A stretch of 35,299 bases of DNA from Comamonadaceae bacterium (GTDB taxonomy: Bacteria > Pseudomonadota > Gammaproteobacteria > Burkholderiales > Burkholderiaceae_C), in the NCBI GenBank assembly GCA_947454955.1, contig CANGLW010000022.1:1-35299 (forward strand). The letters are read 5' to 3'. The position numbers and the translations under genes were made by a program. Below the pieces are notes generated by a model. That model did not search any database. It was not told where the DNA came from and worked only from the letters and a program-made list of their open reading frames with translations. Each line of letters opens with the position of its first letter. Position 1 is the first letter of the stretch. Positions 1-7,687 of this stretch are shown here, piece by piece.

Positions 1-518
1 GCACGGGCCTTGTCCACATCGGTGCGCGCGCCTTTGGTGATCTCTTTGGCGGTTTGCAGCACGATGCCATCGGTGGGCATGAGTTCGGTGGCTTGCACCC
101 AGGTTTTGAGCGACAGCGGGTCTTCTTTGACCACGGTTTTTTGCGCAAAGTCGTTGCTGCGGTTTTGGGAGCGGATACGGCTGGTCAGCTCCAGCACGGG
201 CTTGTCGATGGTCGGTGCAAATTCAGCGACCAACATGCGCGCGCCGTATTTGGCATCTGACACCAACTCGGTTTTCGTGGCATTGCCACTCCAGGTGCTG
301 TCAAGCGACTGCTGGTAGTCGGTGTTGATCGAGGGCACGGGCAACCACACACGGGTGGTGCCTTTGGCTACAGCCACCTCAACGCGGGTGGTGAACTCAA
401 ACTCACGCCAGGTTCCGGGCTGGGGGTTGAACTGGCGCTCTTGCGCCAGGGCAGTGCCCGCCACACCGGGCAAGGCCAGGGCCGAGGCGGCCTGAACGAA
501 TTGACGACGATTGACCAT
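1..518 (-). CDS. Transglutaminase-like exported protein (N-terminal part, runs off the window)
   Basis: The open frame starts at the ATG complementary to 516-518 and continues past base 1, giving about 172 residues. The first 26 residues carry an Arg-Arg-Gln-Phe pair, a hydrophobic stretch and an Ala-x-Ala cleavage site, so it looks like a Tat or Sec export signal. The next part resembles the N-terminal beta domain that precedes a bacterial transglutaminase-like domain (the VWLPVPS and MLVAEF stretches). The catalytic Cys-His-Asp region would lie outside the window and cannot be checked. A strong ribosome site (TAAGGAG, complement of 523-530) overlaps the stop of the TlpA gene upstream, so the two are probably translationally coupled. 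The family is recognised from general pattern only. What it processes in the periplasm is unknown. Confidence 0.7.
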   Translation of the reverse strand, partial: MVNRRQFVQAASALALPGVAGTALAQERQFNPQPGTWREFEFTTRVEVAVAKGTTRVWLPVPSINTDYQQSLDSTWSGNATKTELVSDAKYGARMLVAEFAPTIDKPVLELTSRIRSQNRSNDFAQKTVVKEDPLSLKTWVQATELMPTDGIVLQTAKEITKGARTDVDKAR

Positions 519-520
519 GC

Positions 521-1069
521 TTACTCCTTAAGTTCGCGCAACACAGACACTTGAGCGGAGGCAGGCTTGATCAACGGACTGATGAGTCGCTGCGCCTGGG
601 GTCCCGCCCAATCAAATTCACCTAAAACCATCACCTGAGGTTGACCACGCACATCCAACAACACGGAGGTGGGAAAGATACGACGTGTCCACGCCTTGGT
701 GGTTGAACCATCACGGTCTAACAATACCGGAAAGCTCAAAGGCACAGCCTCTAAAAAGCGGTTGATTTTCGCTGGATTTTCCTGGTAGTTCACTGCCAGC
801 ACCACCAATCGCTCCGGGTATTGCCGGCTCAAGGCCACCAAAGAAGGCATTTCCTGGCGACAGGGCTCACACCAGGTGGCCCAAAAATTGAGCAAGACCA
901 CCTTGCCGCGCAGTTGCTCTAGGCTCCATGGGCGCCCATCCAGGTCGGCCAACTCCAGGGCCGGCACGGCCTTGCCCTTGGGCCAAGGGGTGATGGCCGC
1001 ATCGGCCCAAACCATGGGGGTGAACCACATGGCCAGCACCAGGATCACACTTCGCCTGAAAAATCTCAT
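521..1069 (-). CDS. TlpA-family thiol-disulfide reductase
   Basis: A 182-residue thioredoxin-fold protein. An N-terminal hydrophobic segment (about residues 6-22) is a signal peptide or anchor placing it in the periplasm. The redox motif is WCEPC with Cys67 and Cys70, preceded by the FWATW stretch typical of TlpA/ResA proteins; a PTSVLLD stretch near residue 135 supplies the usual cis-Pro region. Such proteins reduce disulfides in exported proteins, for example during cytochrome c maturation or metal-site assembly. The start is preceded by AGGA at a good distance. Its stop lies within the ribosome site of the following transglutaminase-like gene, so they form a two-gene unit. It is transcribed away from egtD. 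I see no specific evidence that links it to selenium chemistry, though a thiol reductase next to a selenium locus is notable. Confidence 0.88.
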   Translation of the reverse strand: MRFFRRSVILVLAMWFTPMVWADAAITPWPKGKAVPALELADLDGRPWSLEQLRGKVVLLNFWATWCEPCRQEMPSLVALSRQYPERLVVLAVNYQENPAKINRFLEAVPLSFPVLLDRDGSTTKAWTRRIFPTSVLLDVRGQPQVMVLGEFDWAGPQAQRLISPLIKPASAQVSVLRELKE

Positions 1070-1125
1070 GGGCGCATCCTAAGTGGCTCTGAATGTCCTT
1101 GTAATCTGCTGTGCTTATCAAGGTT

Positions 1126-1154
1126 TTGGCTCTCTGCCCATCGGTCAGTATCAT
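1126..1154 (+). promoter_or_regulatory. Candidate sigma70 promoter for egtD-senB-senC
   Basis: TTGGCT at 1126-1131 and TATCAT at 1149-1154 are separated by 17 bases and match the -35 and -10 consensus at four and five of six positions. Transcription would begin near 1161, fifteen bases before the egtD ATG. This argues against the longer upstream reading frame that begins at 1083. Read by eye only. Confidence 0.45.
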
Positions 1155-1175
1155 GGCTTGACGTTGGACGCAGAC

Positions 1176-2156
1176 ATGAAAACTCCCGAATTCCTACAAA
1201 TCCATCACGACGACCATGCGGCCATCCGCGACGAATTGATTCAGGGCTTGAGCGCACCGAAGGCGCATACCTCCCCGAAGTTCCTGTACGACGCGCTGGG
1301 TTCACGCTTGTTTGAGGCCATCACCGAACTGCCCGAGTACTACCCCACCCGCACCGAAGCTGCGATTTTCAAAACGCATGGCGCCGCCATGGCCGCCTGT
1401 GTGCCGCCTCATGCCACCTTGATCGACCTGGGTGCGGGCAATTGCAACAAGGCTGCGGCGTTGTTCGATCGCTTTGCCCCCAAGCGCTATGTGGCGGTGG
1501 ATATTTCGGTCGACTTTTTACGCGGTGCGCTCGAGTGCCTGCAACGCCAATACCCCGAGCTCGACATGATGGGCATCGGGCTGGATTTCTCCAGTAGCCT
1601 GCGACTGCCTGCACAGGCAGGTAGCCCCCAAGACCCGCGCATCTTGTTCTACCCAGGCTCGAGCATTGGCAACTTCACGCCTGAACAGGCTCTGAGCTTC
1701 CTGCAAGACGCGCATCAAGCTTGTGGCAGCGCATCTCACAGTGGTTTGCTCATTGGGGTTGACCTGGTCAAAGACCATGCCGAACTCCAAGCCGCCTACG
1801 ACGACGCGCTGGGCGTGACTGCGGCGTTCAACCGCAACCTCCTGCCCCACATCAACCGCGTGGTGGGCAGCGATTTGCGTCTGGCCGATTGGCGGCACCT
1901 GGCGCTGTTCAACCCCAAAGACTCGCGCATTGAAATGCACTTGCTGGCCAACCGCGACCTGACCGTCACCTGGCCGGGTGGCAGCCGAGACTTTGCCAAA
2001 GACGAACGCATCCACACCGAGAACTCTTACAAATGGACGGTGGCAAGTTTTTCAGAACTTCTGCAGCAAGCAGGTTTCGCCAAGCCTCAGGTGTGGACCG
2101 ATGCGCATGACCCCGCCCATGGCCGCTTTGCGGTGATGTGGGCAAGCGCCCGTTAA
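1176..2156 (+). CDS. egtD: L-histidine N-alpha-methyltransferase EgtD (hercynine synthase)
   Basis: EgtD transfers three methyl groups from S-adenosylmethionine to histidine, giving hercynine, the betaine scaffold of ergothioneine and selenoneine. The 326-residue product matches the family's usual 320-330. Visible hallmarks are the FLYDALGS stretch followed by ITELPEYYPTRTE near the N-terminus, the SAM-binding DLGAG (residues 84-88), the FYPGSSIGNF stretch in mid-protein and a C-terminal SY/F-rich part ending in a short strand. I chose the ATG at 1176 because homology starts just after it, a GGACG ribosome site precedes it and a promoter sits directly upstream; the frame is open back to 1083. 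It leads an operon with senB, whose start lies three bases after its stop. No egtB/senA-type sulfoxide or selenoneine synthase gene is adjacent. Confidence 0.93.
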   Translation: MKTPEFLQIHHDDHAAIRDELIQGLSAPKAHTSPKFLYDALGSRLFEAITELPEYYPTRTEAAIFKTHGAAMAACVPPHATLIDLGAGNCNKAAALFDRFAPKRYVAVDISVDFLRGALECLQRQYPELDMMGIGLDFSSSLRLPAQAGSPQDPRILFYPGSSIGNFTPEQALSFLQDAHQACGSASHSGLLIGVDLVKDHAELQAAYDDALGVTAAFNRNLLPHINRVVGSDLRLADWRHLALFNPKDSRIEMHLLANRDLTVTWPGGSRDFAKDERIHTENSYKWTVASFSELLQQAGFAKPQVWTDAHDPAHGRFAVMWASAR

Positions 2157-2159
2157 GCC

Positions 2160-3146
2160 ATGCCCCAACGCGTGGTCATCGTCAGCCCTGCATTGTCAGA
2201 TGCCAACAACGGCAACTGGCAGACGGCTCGGCGCTGGCAAGGTTTCTTGCAATCGCAATACGCGGTGAGGATTGTCAAAGCCTGGCCAGATGAGCAAGCC
2301 CAAGATGATGCGGTGATGCTTGCACTGCACGCCAAACGATCCGCACCCGCCATTCAAGCCTGGGCGCAGCGTCATGGCGCCCCCGCAGAAGGATCGCCAG
2401 GCCTGGGCGTGGTGCTCACCGGCACCGACCTGTACCGCGACATCCAAGAAGATGCCAGTGCCCAGCAGTCTTTGCGACTGGCGCGACAGCTCGTGGTGTT
2501 GCAGCCGCTGGGTGTGGATGCACTGCCCGCAGATTTGAAGGCCCGCACGCGGGTGATCATCCAGTCCACACGCTCACGCCAAGCGCAGACCAAAACCCAG
2601 CGGCATCTGCGCGCGCTCATGGTGGGCCATTTGCGCGCAGAAAAAGACCCGCAAACCTTGATGGCGTGTGCTGGGCTGCTTCAAAAAGAAGAGCACATCC
2701 TGATTGACCATGTTGGCGCGGCCTTGGATGACACCCTGGGTCAGCAAGCCCGCCACACCATGCAAACCCATCCGCATTACCGCTGGCTGGGCGCGCTACC
2801 GCACGAAGCAACGCGCAAACGCATCGCTGCCGCCCACGTGCTGGTGCATGCCAGCCGCATGGAAGGCGGCGCGCATGTGGTGATGGAAGCGGTGTGCAGC
2901 GGCACGCCGGTGATCGCTTCGCGCATCGACGGCAATGTGGGCATGCTCGGCGCAGACTACGATGGTTACTTTGAGGCGGGTGACGCACAGGGTCTGGCAC
3001 AGTGTTTGAAAAGGGCCGCACATGAGCGCGGTTTTCTCCAACACCTGGCCCGGCAATGTGCCTTGCGTGCGCCCTTGTTTGCGCCACAGGCTGAACGATC
3101 CGCGTTGTTGGACCTGGTGAGCCATTTGATACATAAGAGAACATGA
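2160..3146 (+). CDS. senB: Selenosugar synthase SenB (TIGR04348-type glycosyltransferase)
   Basis: The product (328 residues) is a GT-B fold, GT4-like enzyme of the type placed next to SelD homologues in selenoneine clusters. SenB makes a selenosugar from selenophosphate and a UDP-sugar, the first Se-C bond of the pathway. The start matches the family's usual VVIVSPALS...NGNWQTA N-terminus. The nucleotide-sugar site shows the GT4 E-x7-E pattern with Glu235 and Glu243 (EGGAHVVME), followed by the SGTPVIASRIDGNVG stretch. It begins three bases after egtD and its stop overlaps the start of senC (ATGA, 3143-3146), so expression is coupled. The assignment as SenB rests on domain recognition plus operon context. 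A general glycosyltransferase role is the alternative but unlikely here. Confidence 0.9.
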   Translation: MPQRVVIVSPALSDANNGNWQTARRWQGFLQSQYAVRIVKAWPDEQAQDDAVMLALHAKRSAPAIQAWAQRHGAPAEGSPGLGVVLTGTDLYRDIQEDASAQQSLRLARQLVVLQPLGVDALPADLKARTRVIIQSTRSRQAQTKTQRHLRALMVGHLRAEKDPQTLMACAGLLQKEEHILIDHVGAALDDTLGQQARHTMQTHPHYRWLGALPHEATRKRIAAAHVLVHASRMEGGAHVVMEAVCSGTPVIASRIDGNVGMLGADYDGYFEAGDAQGLAQCLKRAAHERGFLQHLARQCALRAPLFAPQAERSALLDLVSHLIHKRT

Positions 3147-5425
3147 AATCAACTTCGCAACCGGTGGTGCGCGACATCATCCTGATTGGCGGGGGACACA
3201 GCCATGTGGGCGTGCTCAAACGCTTTGGCATGAAGCCCGAACCAGGTGTGCGCCTGACCGTCATCTGCACCGATGTGCACACCCCCTACTCGGGCATGTT
3301 GCCTGGGTATGTCGCGGGTCACTACAGCTACGACGATGTGCACATCGACCTGGGGCGCTTGTGCATGTTTGCCGGGGCCCGCTTGTTTCGCGACGAGGTG
3401 ATCGGCATCGACCGCGCACAACGCAAAGTCATCTGTCGCAACCGCCCGCCGGTGGCTTACGACCTGCTGTCCATCAACATCGGTTCAACCCCGCAACTCA
3501 AGGTCAGCGGCTCGGAGTTGGCCGTGCCGGTCAAACCCATCCATGGCTTCAATGTGCGTTGGCAAGCTCTGTTGTCACGCGTGCAAAACCACACCCGTGG
3601 TCCGCTGCGCATTGCCGTGGTGGGTGGTGGGGCCGGCGGCGTGGAGTTGCTGCTGGCCATGCAACACCGTTTGCGCGCAGAACTCAAAGCCCTGGGGCGC
3701 GACGTCAACATGCTGCAGTTTGCTCTGGTGCATGCCGGCGCACATATTTTGCCCACCCACAACCCGCGGGTACGCCAAACATTTGAGCGCGTGCTGCGCG
3801 AGCGTGATGTGAACGTTCACCTCAACGCCGAGGTCACCCGCGTGGACCGTGGGCTCTTGATTTGCAAAGACGGTCAACAGTTTGATGCCGATGAGGTGAT
3901 CTGGGTGACCCAGGCCGGCGGTGCACCTTGGTTGAAAAACACGGGCCTGAGCCTGGACCGTGAAGGCTTCATCCTGGTCAACAACAAGCTGCAAACGCCC
4001 GACGACGCCTTGATTTTTGCAGCCGGTGACATCGCCACCATGCGCGATCACCCCCTAGAAAAAGCCGGGGTGTTTGCGGTGCGCATGGGCCCTGTGTTGG
4101 CGGACAACTTAAGAGCAGCGTTGCGCGATGAACCTTTGCAAACGTACGAGCCGCAAAAACATTGGCTGGCGCTGATCAGCACCGGCAACCGTTATGCGGT
4201 GGCTTCGCGCGGCAACTGGGGTTGGGCGGGCGCCTGGGTTTGGCGTTGGAAAGATTGGATCGATCGGCGCTTCATGCGCAAGTTCTCTGAATTCCCGCCC
4301 ATGAGCCCGCAGCCGGCGAACACCACCGCGAACACAGCCCTGAAAATGAGCTCGGAAGAATCCTTGCAGGCCATCTCTGCCATGGCCATGCGCTGCGGCG
4401 GTTGCGGCGCCAAGGTGGGCGCCACTGTGCTGTCGCGTGCCTTGGGGCAATTGAATGTGGTGCATCGCGACGATGTGCTCATCGGCCTCAAAGACCCCGA
4501 CGATGCAGCGGTGGTGCGCATACCCCCGGGCAAAGCCTTGGTGCACTCGGTCGATTTTTTCCGCGCCTTTGTGGACGACCCTTACCTGTTTGGCCGCATT
4601 GCGGCCAACCATGCGCTGGGCGATATTTTTGCCATGGGCGCGCAAGCGCAAACAGCCACCGCCATTGCCACCGTGCCACCGGGGCTGGAACACAAGGTCG
4701 AAGAGTTGTTGTTCCAAATGATGACCGGCGCGGTGGAAGTGCTCAACGACGCCGGTTGCGCCTTGGTCGGCGGCCACACCGGCGAAGGTGCTGAGCTGGC
4801 TTTGGGCTTTGCGGTGAACGGCCTGATTGACGAGAACACACCAGGCCTGATGCGCAAAGGTGGCATGCAGGTGGGTGATGTTCTGATCCTCACCAAACCC
4901 ATCGGCACCGGCACCTTGTTTGCCGCGCACGCCAAACTGGCCACCAAAGGACGCTGGATCGATGCGGCCTTGGCCAGCATGGCCATGAGCAACCGCCAGG
5001 GCTCGGACATCCTGCGTGAATTTGGTGCCACCGCCTGCACAGACCTCACCGGCTTTGGCCTCTTAGGTCACCTGGTTGAAATGACCAAACCTTCGGGCGT
5101 GGACGCCGAGCTGAATTTAGCGGCTTTGCCTTTGCTCGAAGGCGCTACAGAAACCATAGCAGCAGGTATTGTGAGTTCGCTGCAACCAGCCAATGTGCGC
5201 TTGCGCCGTGCGCTGCGCAACCAGGAAGACTTCATCCACCACCCGCGTTACCCCTTGCTGTTTGACCCGCAAACCGCAGGTGGCTTGCTGGCCACCGTGC
5301 CGGCCGATCAGGTGCAGGCTTGTGTGGCCAAACTGCGTGCGGCAGGTTACATCCAAACCGCGATCATCGGTCGCATTCTTCCCATGGGTGAGGCCCTCGA
5401 GCCGGTGGTGTTGATCGACGCTTAA
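3143..5425 (+). CDS. senC: SenC: NADH-dehydrogenase-like flavoprotein fused to selenophosphate synthetase (SelD)
   Basis: A 760-residue two-domain protein. Residues 1 to about 385 form a pyridine-nucleotide/FAD oxidoreductase: GGGHSH near residue 16, a second dinucleotide motif GGGAGG at 161-166, and an AAGDIA stretch before the C-terminal FAD contact. Residues about 411-760 are a complete SelD: catalytic Cys421 and Lys424 in CGGCGAK, then ALGDIFAMG, GGHTGEGAE, TDLTGFGLLGH and DPQTAGG. SelD makes selenophosphate from selenide and ATP. The flavoprotein half may deliver selenide by reducing an upstream selenium species, which is inference. The residue at the active position is Cys, not selenocysteine. 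The fusion is known in proteobacteria. In this operon it should supply selenophosphate to SenB; it could also feed tRNA or selenoprotein pathways. It carries one copy of the 17-bp GCTAC repeat at 5144-5160. Confidence 0.93.
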   Translation: MKSTSQPVVRDIILIGGGHSHVGVLKRFGMKPEPGVRLTVICTDVHTPYSGMLPGYVAGHYSYDDVHIDLGRLCMFAGARLFRDEVIGIDRAQRKVICRNRPPVAYDLLSINIGSTPQLKVSGSELAVPVKPIHGFNVRWQALLSRVQNHTRGPLRIAVVGGGAGGVELLLAMQHRLRAELKALGRDVNMLQFALVHAGAHILPTHNPRVRQTFERVLRERDVNVHLNAEVTRVDRGLLICKDGQQFDADEVIWVTQAGGAPWLKNTGLSLDREGFILVNNKLQTPDDALIFAAGDIATMRDHPLEKAGVFAVRMGPVLADNLRAALRDEPLQTYEPQKHWLALISTGNRYAVASRGNWGWAGAWVWRWKDWIDRRFMRKFSEFPPMSPQPANTTANTALKMSSEESLQAISAMAMRCGGCGAKVGATVLSRALGQLNVVHRDDVLIGLKDPDDAAVVRIPPGKALVHSVDFFRAFVDDPYLFGRIAANHALGDIFAMGAQAQTATAIATVPPGLEHKVEELLFQMMTGAVEVLNDAGCALVGGHTGEGAELALGFAVNGLIDENTPGLMRKGGMQVGDVLILTKPIGTGTLFAAHAKLATKGRWIDAALASMAMSNRQGSDILREFGATACTDLTGFGLLGHLVEMTKPSGVDAELNLAALPLLEGATETIAAGIVSSLQPANVRLRRALRNQEDFIHHPRYPLLFDPQTAGGLLATVPADQVQACVAKLRAAGYIQTAIIGRILPMGEALEPVVLIDA
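5144..5160. repeat. 17-bp GCTAY-N7-RNAGC repeat, copy 5 (inside senC)
   Basis: GCTACAGAAACCATAGC, read as Ala-Thr-Glu-Thr-Ile-Ala in the C-terminal SelD domain of senC. Confidence 0.55.
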
Positions 5426-5435
5426 CGCTTGCCAC

Positions 5436-6065
5436 ATGACCGATTGGCTCAGCTTCAGCCCGGCCTTGTCTGATCTGCAAACCTGGCAGCTGCAGTTCGA
5501 TGCTTTGTACGCCAGCCACCCGGTTCTGCTCAGCCTGGCTTACCTGGCGGTCTTCACCGTCATCACCGCGCTGTGCTTGCCCGGGGCGGCTGTTTTGATG
5601 CTGCTCAGTGGCGCAAGCCTGGGCTTGTGGGCAGGCACTTTGCTGGCCACCCTCGCTTCAGCGTTAGGCGCCACACTGACCATGCTGGCTGTGCGTTGGG
5701 GTTGGCGTGCGCGCACCGAACAGCGGTGGCACACGCAACTCCAAGAGGTCAATGCGGGCCTGGCGCAGCATGGATGGCTTTATGTGCTGTGGCTGAGGTT
5801 GGTGCCCCTCATTCCTTTTGTGCCTTTGAACATTTTGTGTGGTTTGACCCGCCTGTCTGCCACGCGTTTTGCTGTGGCCAGTTTTGCTGGCATGCTGCCG
5901 GGCACAGCGGTGTATGTGCATGCAGGTGTTCAATTGGCGCAATTGCAAACCCTGGAAGACCTGTGGTCGCCACACATGTTGGGGGCGTTGATGCTACTGG
6001 TCTTGCTGACCAGCTTGCCCTTGCTCAAACCGCTAGGCCAACGCCTGCTCAGGCTCAAAACCTAG
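5436..6065 (+). CDS. TVP38/TMEM64 (VTT-domain) membrane protein
   Basis: A 209-residue integral membrane protein with about five hydrophobic segments. The VTT/DedA-like hallmarks are visible: a PGAAVLMLLSGASLG stretch near residue 50, a following small-residue helix, and RLVPLIPFVPLNILCGLT near residue 120 followed by FAGMLPGTAVYV. Family members have been linked to lipid scrambling and to metal or selenite handling, but no single substrate is established. It starts ten bases after senC and is the last gene of the egtD-senB-senC operon. Its final 33 bases overlap the 3' end of the convergent phosphoesterase gene. From context it may serve selenium compound movement or membrane protection; that is inference. 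Confidence 0.85.
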   Translation: MTDWLSFSPALSDLQTWQLQFDALYASHPVLLSLAYLAVFTVITALCLPGAAVLMLLSGASLGLWAGTLLATLASALGATLTMLAVRWGWRARTEQRWHTQLQEVNAGLAQHGWLYVLWLRLVPLIPFVPLNILCGLTRLSATRFAVASFAGMLPGTAVYVHAGVQLAQLQTLEDLWSPHMLGALMLLVLLTSLPLLKPLGQRLLRLKT

Positions 6066-6947
6066 TTGACCCTGAATGCGCGTGAAGTACGACACATGCG
6101 CATCAGACCCAGACGGCCACTGCGTCAAAAAGTCTTGTTCCCAACGCGCGGCATCGTAGACCAACGGCAATGCCTGGAGATGCACACCGGCTTTCACCAC
6201 ACCATACAGCGCCTGTGGTGAAGGCACCGAGCTGATGCGGGTGATGAGCCCTTGCCGGCGACCAGAAAAATTGGGCATGCCTGCAGCCCCGTTGTTGATG
6301 ACAACGCCATGTGTGTGTTGCTTGAGCACAGGCACGCATGTGTGGCTCGATGCAAACACATCCACCTGCGCTTCTTCGAACATCCGTGCAAGCCACGCAT
6401 CGTTGTGCAGCTCCGTGAGCGCGCTGTGATCAAAGCCCCAGCCGGCCAGCGACTCTGCATCGCCATGAACAACGGCCACGCGCAAGCCCGAGACCTCGTA
6501 GCGCGCATGCATGGGCAAAGCCGACAAACACTCACGCAAGTCTGGGTGTTGATGCAAGGCGGCTTTGAGCCGCGCATGGATGCGGTTGGAACGCGCCACC
6601 ACCTCAGCACCGACTGACTCAGGGTAGGCACAGCCGCAGCCCGCATCATCCAAAGCGGTGCACAACTCGGCTTCTACATTGCCGGCAATCGCATCGTGTT
6701 GCAGCACGCGGGTATTGACCTCGCGCAGCATGGCAGCGTCCACATTGAACCAGTTGAAGTCGCCGTTGAAACACATCGTCACGGGCCCTGGTTCTTGCGC
6801 CAACAGCTGGTCGAGCGCATCGAGTGCTGGCACATTGCCGTACAAGCCCCCCACCACATACAAGGTATGGGCCTGACGCAATGGCGCTTTGGCCAGCGCT
6901 TGCGGGCCGTAGCGGTAAGACAAAGGGCAGCTGCGTCCGAGTGTCAT
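6033..6947 (-). CDS. Calcineurin-like metallophosphoesterase, degenerate active site
   Basis: The 304-residue product has the outline of a YfcE/ApaH-type metallophosphoesterase: a YGNVPALDAL helix near residue 36, a NGDFNWF stretch, AGNVEAEL, VVHGDAES and a late SSHTCVPVL. The usual first motif (Asp-x-His-Gly-Asn) reads Gly34-Leu-Tyr36-Gly-Asn, so the Asp and His metal ligands are missing, and the Gly-His-x-His motif is also altered (SSHTC). It may use a different metal arrangement or be a non-catalytic member. Its start overlaps the stop of the ABC ATPase (ATGA at 6944-6947), making it the last gene of the long arsS operon. Its end overlaps the TVP38 gene tail to tail. I assign fold with fair confidence and no substrate. 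Confidence 0.75.
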   Translation of the reverse strand: MTLGRSCPLSYRYGPQALAKAPLRQAHTLYVVGGLYGNVPALDALDQLLAQEPGPVTMCFNGDFNWFNVDAAMLREVNTRVLQHDAIAGNVEAELCTALDDAGCGCAYPESVGAEVVARSNRIHARLKAALHQHPDLRECLSALPMHARYEVSGLRVAVVHGDAESLAGWGFDHSALTELHNDAWLARMFEEAQVDVFASSHTCVPVLKQHTHGVVINNGAAGMPNFSGRRQGLITRISSVPSPQALYGVVKAGVHLQALPLVYDAARWEQDFLTQWPSGSDAHVSYFTRIQGQLGFEPEQALA

Positions 6948-7687
6948 GGGGTTTGGTAGAGCTGGTTCAACACCGTGTCGTTGACCTGTGCAGTTGGCAG
7001 GTCAAACATCACGCGTCCTTGGCGCAACCCTATCACACGGTCGGCCAGCAGTGGCAAGAGGGCGGTGTTGTGAACCACGGTGATGAGTGTGGCTTGTTGT
7101 GCCGCTTGAAACAACTGCGCGCATGACTGCGCCGCAGCCACCGGGTCGAGTGCGGCAGTGGGCTCATCGGCCAGCACCAGCTCAGGGCCTTGCATGAGCA
7201 AACGCGCCAGAGCCACTTTCTGTCGCTCACCACCTGAGAGTTGGTCACACCGCACATCCGCCAGGTCAGCAGCCCCCACACGTTCCAGTGCCAAACGCGC
7301 CAAGGCTTGTTCTGGCGCGGCATACAGGCGCAGCCAACTGCGCCAGCCCCTGATGCGACCCAAAGCGCCGATCAACACATTGTCCAGCGCACGCAAGCGC
7401 CCCACCAAATGCAGCCCTTGCCACAGATGCCCGACCTTCGAGCGCAAGGCACGCAAATCTTGCTGGCGCATGCCAGGGCTCACATGCGCACCCAACACCT
7501 GCACCCGTCCCTGCGAAATAGGAACCAGGCCACTCAACACTTTCAACAGCGTTGATTTGCCAGCGCCGTTGTGCCCCACCACAGCCACACGCTCACCAGC
7601 GTGTACATGCAGATGGTCAATCTGCAAAATGATTCGGCCCTGCACCTCACAACGCACATCATGCAGGCTCACCACCGCCGCGCTCAT
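6944..7687 (-). CDS. PhnC-like ABC transporter ATPase (putative selenium-oxyanion importer)
   Basis: A 247-residue ABC ATPase. Walker A is GHNGAGKST (residues 38-46), the signature LSGGERQ at 150-156, and Walker B LVLADEP at 170-176 followed by TAALD. Sequence style and partner genes place it with phosphonate-type (PhnC) ATPases. I use the ATG at 7687 because it overlaps the stop of the permease gene (ATGA, 7684-7687) and homology begins directly after; the frame extends upstream to 7777 without family similarity. Together with the permease and binding protein it would energise uptake of an oxyanion. The neighbouring selD-type and arsS genes suggest a selenium or arsenic oxyanion rather than phosphonate; the substrate is inference. 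Confidence 0.88.
   Translation of the reverse strand: MSAAVVSLHDVRCEVQGRIILQIDHLHVHAGERVAVVGHNGAGKSTLLKVLSGLVPISQGRVQVLGAHVSPGMRQQDLRALRSKVGHLWQGLHLVGRLRALDNVLIGALGRIRGWRSWLRLYAAPEQALARLALERVGAADLADVRCDQLSGGERQKVALARLLMQGPELVLADEPTAALDPVAAAQSCAQLFQAAQQATLITVVHNTALLPLLADRVIGLRQGRVMFDLPTAQVNDTVLNQLYQTP

Noticed and set aside
1083-1175. Upstream extension of egtD (31 extra codons)
   Set aside because: It would include the likely promoter and shows no similarity to EgtD; the ATG at 1176 has a ribosome site.
4109-4930. Long minus-strand frame (273 residues) opposite senC
   Set aside because: Low-complexity His/Gln/Ala-rich product typical of the antisense of GC-rich genes; senC is clearly coding.
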